A stretch of 46,760 bases of DNA from JAEUOS01 sp964470865 (GTDB lineage Bacteria > Pseudomonadota > Gammaproteobacteria > Burkholderiales > JAEUOS01): contig CAYYFR010000022.1 of NCBI GenBank assembly GCA_964470865.1, forward strand, positions 1 through 46,760. The letters are read 5' to 3'. Below the pieces are notes generated by a model, which saw nothing but the letters and a program-made list of their open reading frames with translations, made no database searches and had not been told where the DNA came from. The translations under genes were made by a program, and so were the position numbers. Positions 41,901 to 46,760 of this stretch are shown here, piece by piece; within the stretch, counting starts at the first letter, position 1, and every line of letters starts with the position of its first letter.

Positions 41901-42941
41901 AGTGAATTCCGGAATGCGCAAGTGCGAAACGGAAAAGCCGCAAAGGCCCGCCTTCGGTTTGGCGCCGCGGCCGGTGGCGCCCTCGTCTCGAATCTCGCCG
42001 CCTGAACCGGTCGAAGCCCCTGGAAACGGCGAAATCGCGGTCGGATGATTGTGCGTCTCGACCTTCATCAGCGTATGCGCCACCTCATCGCGGTAAGCGT
42101 AGACACCATCCGCCCCCGGATAAAAGCGCGCTGCCGGCCCTCCTTCCATGACCGCGGCGTTGTCCGAATAGGCCACCACCGTGCCTGCCGGGTTGGCCTT
42201 GTGGGTCTCGCGCACCATGCCGAACAGCGACAAGGTTTGCGGCCTGCCATCGATGATCCAGTCGGCATTGAAAATCTTGTGCCGACAATGCTCGGAATTG
42301 GCCTGCGCGAACATCATCAGTTCGACATCGGTCGGGTTGCGCCCCATTTCAAGAAAATTGTCGGCGAGATAGTCGATCTCGTCATCCGCCAACGCCAGAC
42401 CCATGTCGGCGTTGGCTGCCACCAGCGCCGCGCGCCCCCGGGCCAGAAGATCGATGTGCGCTGACGGGCGCGGCGGATAGTGGGCGAACAGGGCATCGGC
42501 GGCAGCGAAATCATCGAGCACTGTTTCGGTCATGCGGTCGTGCACGGCAGCGCGTATGCGCGCGCGCTCGGCTGCGGAAAACTTGCCGATCAGGCCCTTG
42601 CCAAACCAGTAGGCGATTCCTCTTTCAATGCGGCGTACCGACGCCAGACCACAGGAATGGGCGATGTCGGTCGCTTTCGAGGCCCAGGGAGAAACCGTAC
42701 CAAAGCGCGGTATCACCAGAAACAACTCGCCGCGCGTCGGCTTGCCCTGCGCCGGTCCGTAGGTCAGCAAGGCCTCGAGCAGCGTCGCCTGGCCGGCGTC
42801 GAGTGGCGCGTCGGTCTCGATGAAATGCCAATACTCCGCCTGCACCCGTGCGAAGCCCACATCCGCGAGAACGACCTTGAGTTTTTCGAGGCGAAACGAG
42901 GATAGCGCCGATGAGGCGCGCAGCTTCAGGATTGACGACAT
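38988..42941 (-). CDS. purL: Phosphoribosylformylglycinamidine synthase PurL (large, single-chain)
   Basis: A cytosolic enzyme of de novo purine synthesis that converts FGAR plus glutamine and ATP to FGAM. The ATG at 42941 (MSSILKLRASSALSSFRLEK) gives 1317 residues, the usual proteobacterial single-chain size; an ATG at 42977 and a TTG at 42986 are alternatives. An N-terminal PurS-like part is followed by two AIRS-type halves (ETHNHPTAISPFPGASTG, GVGAISAGLTH, HDRSDGGLF) and a C-terminal glutaminase with nucleophile Cys in GVCNGCQMMANLG and His-Glu in VMPHPERAF. Divergent from metC across a short promoter region. Confidence 0.97.
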   Translation of the reverse strand: MSSILKLRASSALSSFRLEKLKVVLADVGFARVQAEYWHFIETDAPLDAGQATLLEALLTYGPAQGKPTRGELFLVIPRFGTVSPWASKATDIAHSCGLASVRRIERGIAYWFGKGLIGKFSAAERARIRAAVHDRMTETVLDDFAAADALFAHYPPRPSAHIDLLARGRAALVAANADMGLALADDEIDYLADNFLEMGRNPTDVELMMFAQANSEHCRHKIFNADWIIDGRPQTLSLFGMVRETHKANPAGTVVAYSDNAAVMEGGPAARFYPGADGVYAYRDEVAHTLMKVETHNHPTAISPFPGASTGSGGEIRDEGATGRGAKPKAGLCGFSVSHLRIPEFTHAWESTIGRPQRIVSALDIMLDGPIGAASFNNEFGRPNLAGYFRTFEQTFAGETRGYHKPIMIAGGVGAISAGLTHKVPYGAGTLLIQLGGPGMLIGLGGGAASSMGAGSNSADLDFDSVQRGNAEIERRAQEVIDRCWQMAERNPILAIHDVGAGGLSNAFPELVEVGGGGVGARFELRDVPSEEPGMSPREIWSNESQERYVLAIAPERLAEFRLLCERERCPFAVVGTATVGGRLTVDDRLFGNTPVDMPLSVLLGKPPKMLRDVRSVARDFPRLDLADIGLTEAVPRVLRMPAVAAKTFLIAIGDRSVGGLCSRDQMVGPWQVPVADCAVTLRDFKGYAGEAFAIGERTPLAMLDAPASGRMAVGEAITNLAAADIGAIERVKLSANWMAAAGYAKTGEDAALYATVKAVTLDLCNALGVAIPVGKDSMSMKTAWDDGDGPREMTAPLSLIVSAFAPVQDVRRSLTPQLRTDAGPTSLILLDLGCGRQRMGFSALAQAWNRFGNVVPDLDDPQLLKAFFHAIQTLNGEARLLAYHDRSDGGLFTTVCEMAFAGHTGVTINLDTVCWDAASTDHDGFEIKPDMLKGRANDKLLAALFNEELGAVIQVRSSERNAIIARLAQWGLGKCTFVMGSPNKRDEIRFVRNAKPVFALPRAELLRVWSETSYRMQALRDNPQTARQEFDAAADVDDPGLSPSLCFDPAIDHVMPMIAIGARPKIAILREQGVNGHVEMAAAFDRAGFAAYDVHMSDIIGGRVSLADFKGFAACGGFSYGDVLGAGAGWGKSILFNPRARADFEGFFARPDVFALGVCNGCQMMANLGSLVPGASAWPRFTKNRSEQFEARFVTVEVLESPSIFFGGMVGSRITVPTAHGEGFSDFSQHGDAAAAIPVIRYVDNRGAATETYPYNPNGSAGGLNGYTTADGRFGIVMPHPERAFRTVQQSWAPAAWGEDGPWMRMFRNARAWLA

Positions 42942-43000
42942 TTGTGGCGGAGGCGCCGAATCGCGCGGACGTGTCATCTGAGACAATGACAGAAGCCAAA

Positions 43001-43008
43001 ATTATACT
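43001..43008. promoter_or_regulatory. Overlapping -10 elements for divergent purL and metC
   Basis: ATTATACT reads as TATAAT on the minus strand (43006-43001, towards purL) and TATACT on the plus strand (43003-43008, towards metC). The shared box suggests mutually exclusive polymerase binding. I find no good -35 for either. Confidence 0.4.
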
Positions 43009-43058
43009 CTTGCCCCGATGTAGTGCCCCCTCAACCATTGCAAACCAAGGCCAATTCC

Positions 43059-44234
43059 ATGCGCGACGAAACCAAGGCCGTCCATCTCGGCCGCCATCCC
43101 GAGCGTTTCTCCGGCGCGGTCAACACACCGGTATTCCGCGCCTCGACCATTCTTTCCGAAACCGTCGCCGACTGGGAGCAAAAGAAGAACGATCGGGCAC
43201 AGGACAAGCCGGGCACCTATTACGGCCTGATGGGCACGCCGACCAAGCATTTGCTCGAAGAAGCGTTGGCCGAGCTCGAAGGCGGCTACAAGTGCCAGAT
43301 ATACCCCTCGGGCCTGGCCGCCTGCACCATTCCCGTCCTGGGATACGTGCAAGCCGGCGAGCACATTCTTGTTCCCGACAATGTCTACTGGCCGACGCGG
43401 CGCTTTTGCAATCTGCAACTCAAACGCCTGGGGATTGAAACCACGTTCTACGACCCGCAAGTCGGTGCCGATATCGCCCTGCTGATGCGGCCCAACACGC
43501 GATTGGTCTTCGTCGAGTCGCCCGGCTCGCTCACCTTCGAAATCCAGGACATTCCGGCGATTGCCGAGGTCGCGCGCCGGCACGGCGCGCTGGTCATGAT
43601 GGACAACACCTGGGGCACACCGCTGTACTTCAAGCCCTTCGACCACGGCGTGGACGTTTCAATCCAGGCCACCACCAAATACATCGTCGGCCACTCCGAC
43701 GTCATCATGGGTTCGGTAACGTGTACCCGCGAGGCGTGGCCGGCCTTGAAGGCCGTGACCAACGACTATGGCCAGACGGCTGCTCCTGACGATTGTTATC
43801 TCGCCGCGCGCGGCCTGCGCACCATGGCCATGCGCTTGCCGGTGCACTGGGCCAACGGCGTGAAACTTGCGCAATGGATCGCGGCACAGCCCGAAGTCGA
43901 GCGGGTGTTGCACCCGGCCCTGCCGGACAATCCCGGCCACGCCTTGTGGAAGCGCGACTTCCATGGTGCGTGTGGATTGTTTGGCGTGGTCTTGAAGCCG
44001 ATGCGCATCCAGGCCCGCGACGCCCTGCTCGACGGGCTTGAACTTTACGGTATCGGTGCTTCCTGGGGCGGCTTTGAAAGCCTGGCGATGCCGTTCGATC
44101 CCATCGAGATTCGAAGCGCCACCCGCTGGCAGTCGGCCGGCCCCTGTTTCAGGGTACATGCGGGCCTCGAACATGTGGACGACCTGGTGACCGACATGCG
44201 CCAGGGATTTGAGCGCCTGCGGGCTGCGCTCTGA
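43059..44234 (+). CDS. metC: Cystathionine beta-lyase MetC
   Basis: A 391-residue PLP enzyme of the Cys/Met metabolism family, cleaving cystathionine to homocysteine, pyruvate and ammonia. The start is the ATG at 43059 (MRDETKAVHLGRHPERF), with AAGG upstream. The phosphate-binding segment is IYPSGLAACTIP, the cofactor Asp is in VMMDNTWGTPLYF, and the Schiff-base Lys is in IQATTKYIVGHSDVIMG. SWGGFESLAMPFDP near the C-terminus fits MetC rather than MetB. Divergent from purL with 117 bp between starts. Confidence 0.93.
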   Translation: MRDETKAVHLGRHPERFSGAVNTPVFRASTILSETVADWEQKKNDRAQDKPGTYYGLMGTPTKHLLEEALAELEGGYKCQIYPSGLAACTIPVLGYVQAGEHILVPDNVYWPTRRFCNLQLKRLGIETTFYDPQVGADIALLMRPNTRLVFVESPGSLTFEIQDIPAIAEVARRHGALVMMDNTWGTPLYFKPFDHGVDVSIQATTKYIVGHSDVIMGSVTCTREAWPALKAVTNDYGQTAAPDDCYLAARGLRTMAMRLPVHWANGVKLAQWIAAQPEVERVLHPALPDNPGHALWKRDFHGACGLFGVVLKPMRIQARDALLDGLELYGIGASWGGFESLAMPFDPIEIRSATRWQSAGPCFRVHAGLEHVDDLVTDMRQGFERLRAAL

Positions 44235-44549
44235 GCCCCATCGCCCGCCGTGACCTGGTCACGGTTTTTGCGCCGCAACATAAAAATCGATAAGCCGCAG
44301 GCGAGCCAAAGAGACAAAAGTGGTGAACCCGGGCTTAAATCCAACAGAACCCGGCTTCAAATCAACAATTTCTTGCCAAATCAAGCGATTCCATGCAAGA
44401 TTCAAATTCGCGATATTCAAGTTAATGACGTTGTTGTCTGGTTTTAGTACCCTGCGGTCTTTGTGGTACCTTTTCCTTCACACCCGCCGTCTTGATCATC
44501 GCCCTCTCAGGGGCATTCCCCTATTTTCATTTTTCAGGAGTTTCAAGAC
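44235..44549 (+). promoter_or_regulatory. Long AT-richer leader region of the cold-shock gene
   Basis: The 315 bp between metC and the csp gene hold no ORF I support and are clearly poorer in GC than their surroundings. An imperfect direct repeat, GAACCCGGGCTTAAATCCAAC (44325-44345 less one base) and GAACCCGGCTTCAAATCAAC (44347-44366), lies in the middle. GGGGCATTCCCC (44513-44524) can form a short hairpin shortly before the AGGAG ribosome site. A long structured leader is usual for cold-shock genes, where it controls translation at low temperature; here that role is inferred. Confidence 0.5.
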
Positions 44550-44756
44550 ATGGCAACAGGTACCGTGAAGTGGTTCAACGACGCTAAAGGTTTCGGATTC
44601 ATTACTCCGGACGGCGGCGGCGAAGATCTTTTCGCACATTTTTCGGCGATCCAGGGCGCGGGTTTCAAGACCCTCAAGGAAAACCAGAAAGTCAGCTTCG
44701 ACGTCACCGCCGGCCCCAAGGGCAAGCAAGCCTCGAACATCAAGGCGGCCGAATAG
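44550..44756 (+). CDS. Cold-shock protein (CspA family)
   Basis: A 68-residue single-stranded nucleic-acid-binding OB-fold protein. RNP1 is KGFGFITPD (residues ~13-21) and RNP2 is DLFAHFSAI (~26-34); the start MATGTVKWFNDAKG is standard. AGGAG lies 9 nt ahead of the ATG. It acts as an RNA chaperone in cold or stationary conditions. It is followed by a strong terminator, then an IF-1 paralogue. Confidence 0.97.
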   Translation: MATGTVKWFNDAKGFGFITPDGGGEDLFAHFSAIQGAGFKTLKENQKVSFDVTAGPKGKQASNIKAAE

Positions 44757-44852
44757 TCGATCTGGGCGCTGGTGTGGCTTGATTGAAGCCACACCTTCGA
44801 GGCTAGCCACTGCTTTCGGGCCGGGAGCTTTGCCGCGCAAGCGCCCTACCGG

Positions 44853-44878
44853 AAAAGCCCGGCAAACGCCGGGCTTTT
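44853..44878 (+). terminator. Rho-independent terminator after the cold-shock gene
   Basis: AAAAGCCCGGC pairs with GCCGGGCTTTT across an AAAC loop, followed by CCTTTTTT. The A/T symmetry would let it work in both directions. Confidence 0.93.
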
Positions 44879-44909
44879 CCTTTTTTATCGTTTGAACGAG
44901 AGGCATCGA

Positions 44910-45179
44910 TTGGCCAAAGAAGAACTGATTGAAATGAACGGCGTAGTGTCAGAGGCGCTGCCGGATTCGCGTTTTCGCGTCACCCTTGAAAACGGCCACG
45001 AACTGGTGGCTTACACCAGCGGACGCATGCGCAAGCATCACATCCGCATCCTCGCCGGCGACAAGGTCTCGCTTGAGCTTTCACCTTACGACATCAGCAA
45101 GGGTCGCATTACGTTTCGCCATCTCGACCGTCCCGGGCCTGCGCAAGGTCAGCGGCCGCAAGCACCGCGCCGCCGCTAG
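44910..45179 (+). CDS. infA: Translation initiation factor IF-1, long-tailed paralogue
   Basis: A small OB-fold factor that occupies the 30S A site during initiation. The start is the TTG at 44910, with AGAGG upstream; the product reads MAKEELIEMNGVVSEALPD, RFRVTLENGHELVAYTSGRM and RKHHIRILAGDKVSLELSPYD, all IF-1 signature. It has 89 residues, against about 72 for the ribosomal-operon copy, because of a proline/arginine-rich tail (PAQGQRPQAPRRR). Betaproteobacteria often carry such a second infA. It lies 32 bp behind the csp terminator, which suggests a cold-related role by context. Confidence 0.93.
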   Translation: MAKEELIEMNGVVSEALPDSRFRVTLENGHELVAYTSGRMRKHHIRILAGDKVSLELSPYDISKGRITFRHLDRPGPAQGQRPQAPRRR

Positions 45180-45355
45180 CAAACTGGTTGACCCGGAAGT
45201 GCGGCGCCTGCGTGGCGCTCCGTGGATCCTCACGATGTCGTAGCGCCGCTTGCGGCCTGGAAGTAAACGCAGGGGCTTCGGTGCAGCGTCAAGGCGCAAT
45301 CGAACTTGCCTGGACTATGCGTCTGCGCCGCATTGCGCAAGGCTGGCGACAACAC

Positions 45356-46243
45356 TCATGCCTGTCGCAACAGTTCAGCGGGCCACGACTCGGATACTTC
45401 TTCGTTCGCGGCGAGGGCGCCCCGATGCTCCCCCGCGCGGCCGACCTCGACAATCTCGGTCACGTGCGTGAAGTTGAACGGATAGTCGCACTGATTCACA
45501 CCCCAGCGCGCAATCGAGCGGACGATACCCATCGGCAAGCCTGCCTCTGCAAAGAAGCCAGCCCCCCAGCCTTCCTCGACGCCGAAGCGATAAGCCTCTT
45601 CGGGTGCGTTGAACACCTTGTTGGATCGCAGGGTGCGGCGTGACAGCACCACCAGACCGGCAGCCTGGATATCGGCGGCCATTTCGGCAAAGTCCTCGGG
45701 CACAGTCGAGCGCGCCAATGCGCGATCGGCCGCCCAGCCGATAAACCGGCGCAAGGGATTGGCACGGCCGCGAAAGCGCCGTTCAAGCAACTCGAAGAAT
45801 GGCGTACCGCATTCCTTGGTGGAAGTCACGATCGACAGAACACCACCGGGTGCGAGCAATCCACGGGCTTGCTCAAGAAGTGCCGGCCGCGGCACATACG
45901 CGAATATGAAATGCGCCAGGACCAAATCGAAATGCCCTGCGGCCAGATACTTGAGCGCGTGCTCGGCGTAACCCTGCACCGGCGTCATCCGAACCCGGCT
46001 TGCGGCCAGACGCAGCATCGCCGGCGAAACGTCCAGGCCAGTCATGCACAACGGCACTTCCATGGTCTGCATCTGTTCGAGCAAAGCCCCGTCGCCCACG
46101 CCAAGATCAGCCACCCGCAGTTCCGCGCTACGCTCGGCCCAGCGCTCGCGCAATGCCTCGCCTACGATCTTGTTCTTTGCGGCAATAATGCCTTCACTCG
46201 AGTTGTAGCCGCGCGCCACCGCGTCGTGCACGCGCTGGTTCAT
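45356..46243 (-). CDS. Class I SAM-dependent methyltransferase
   Basis: A Rossmann-fold methyltransferase of 295 residues from the ATG at 46243 (MNQRVHDAVARGYNSSEG); an in-frame start at 46369 would add 42 residues with no family similarity. Motif I is RVADLGVGDGALLEQM (SAM glycine loop), the acidic residue of motif II is in MTGLDVSPAML, and motif IV/post reads FDLVLAHFIFAYV. The substrate is not evident; the C-terminal half (~170-295) has no family I recognise. It stands alone, with a 304-bp spacer before the short-chain dehydrogenase in which I see no other gene. Confidence 0.82.
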   Translation of the reverse strand: MNQRVHDAVARGYNSSEGIIAAKNKIVGEALRERWAERSAELRVADLGVGDGALLEQMQTMEVPLCMTGLDVSPAMLRLAASRVRMTPVQGYAEHALKYLAAGHFDLVLAHFIFAYVPRPALLEQARGLLAPGGVLSIVTSTKECGTPFFELLERRFRGRANPLRRFIGWAADRALARSTVPEDFAEMAADIQAAGLVVLSRRTLRSNKVFNAPEEAYRFGVEEGWGAGFFAEAGLPMGIVRSIARWGVNQCDYPFNFTHVTEIVEVGRAGEHRGALAANEEVSESWPAELLRQA

Positions 46244-46547
46244 GCCAGAGGCTTCGAAAGTGCGCCCTTCACCAAGCGTGGCGCGGGAATCACGATGCAG
46301 AGCGGACTGTGCACCGCATTGCAGGGCCGCGCAAGGCGCGGATTGACTTTTATAGACATCGCGTGACATCCGGGCTGGGTCGACAGAACCACTATTCTAA
46401 CCAAGCTTGTAGGCCCATGAGCCTGCGACGCTTCGCTTCGCGCATGCATGTGTGGCGCCGCCACCACGCTCTGGCCAGCGTAGTGGAAGCTTGCCCGGGC
46501 GACCCTGATCGCGCACCCGGTTTGGCCCGGATGCCCGACATGCAAGT

Positions 46548-46760
46548 TCAGACCGTATAGTTGAGCGGCAGGCGCCCGCCATCGGCATAAATCACCTGGC
46601 CGGTCACATAAGACGCCGCCTCGGAGGCCAGAAACACCGCGATCGAGGCGATCTCGCCGACCTCGCCGGCGCGGCCCATGGGTGTGCGCGACATGACCGC
46701 CGCCTGCGCCGCAGCCGAGGTGTAGATGGTCTTCTTCACCAGATCGGTGAGGATGGTGCC
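46548..46760 (-). CDS. Short-chain dehydrogenase/reductase, C-terminal part (5' end outside window)
   Basis: About the last 70 residues of an SDR-family oxidoreductase, cut by the right window edge. The typical C-terminal region is visible: SRTPMGRAGEVGEIASIAVF, LASEAASYVTGQVIYADGG, ending RLPLNYTV. The Rossmann GxxxGxG and catalytic YxxxK lie outside the window, so cofactor and substrate cannot be judged. The reading frame stops at 46548. Confidence 0.88.
   Translation of the reverse strand, partial: GTILTDLVKKTIYTSAAAQAAVMSRTPMGRAGEVGEIASIAVFLASEAASYVTGQVIYADGGRLPLNYTV

Noticed and set aside
45180..45355. Small open frames between the IF-1 paralogue and the methyltransferase
   Set aside because: No ribosome site, family feature or clear terminator; I see nothing supportable in this stretch.
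46370..46547. Possible gene between the methyltransferase and the short-chain dehydrogenase
   Set aside because: Only short frames on both strands without start signals; treated as intergenic.

Overview
The window looks like a chromosomal segment of a GC-rich betaproteobacterium, probably from a draft or metagenome-derived scaffold. It carries a run of exactly 100 N at 1409-1508. The betaproteobacterial call is inference. It rests on the strong GC bias, the msrB-yciB-bolA-parvulin order, a second long-tailed IF-1 beside a cold-shock gene, the HU-tRNA-PpiD block, and isc/OxyR proteins of proteobacterial type. Almost everything is chromosomal housekeeping or metabolism. I see no phage, integrase, transposase or CRISPR array.

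Left part (1-13.3 kb). iscS (cut by the window edge) and iscR read leftwards from a strong promoter overlapping two IscR-type boxes. Next come an FAD monooxygenase running into the gap, a PEP-mutase/isocitrate-lyase-family enzyme, an isochorismatase-fold amidase, the NAD(P)HX repair enzyme Nnr, a membrane-anchored GltS-like FMN/Fe-S protein, a HAD phosphatase, and AtuA split into two genes. An internally deleted M20 amidohydrolase pseudogene follows, then ybbA divergent from tesA, then mnmH. The two junctions isochorismatase/nnr and HAD/atuA are bridged by related 87-bp cassettes. Each is an exact 28-codon ORF overlapping the upstream stop and the downstream start, and each supplies the downstream Shine-Dalgarno.

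Middle (13.3-27 kb). ppiD, a terminator, tRNA-Asp, tRNA-Val and hupB lie on the minus strand. Upstream of them is a likely six-gene minus-strand operon: NUDIX, tag, NUDIX, HpcH/HpaI aldolase, D-2-hydroxyacid dehydrogenase, DapA-like lyase. Then come a malate/lactate-type dehydrogenase, a 2-oxopent-4-enoate hydratase-like protein, two convergent overlapping EamA transporters and an AlkK-type acyl-CoA ligase.

Signalling module (27-33 kb). Three minus-strand genes end at a strong terminator: an exported TPR-CHAT protease-like protein, a CHASE2 adenylate/guanylate cyclase overlapping it by ATGA, and a FecR-like exported protein. They look like one envelope-to-cytoplasm signalling unit with no function I can name.

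Right part (33-46.8 kb). selO, msrB, yciB, a BolA protein, an exported parvulin and oxyR (redox and proteostasis) are followed by an unknown polytopic membrane protein downstream of purL. Then come metC divergent from purL, a cold-shock protein, an IF-1 paralogue, a methyltransferase, and the end of a short-chain dehydrogenase at the right edge. A MITE-like element of 108-109 bp with terminal inverted repeats occurs twice, after nnr and after selO. Non-ATG starts, especially TTG, are frequent.
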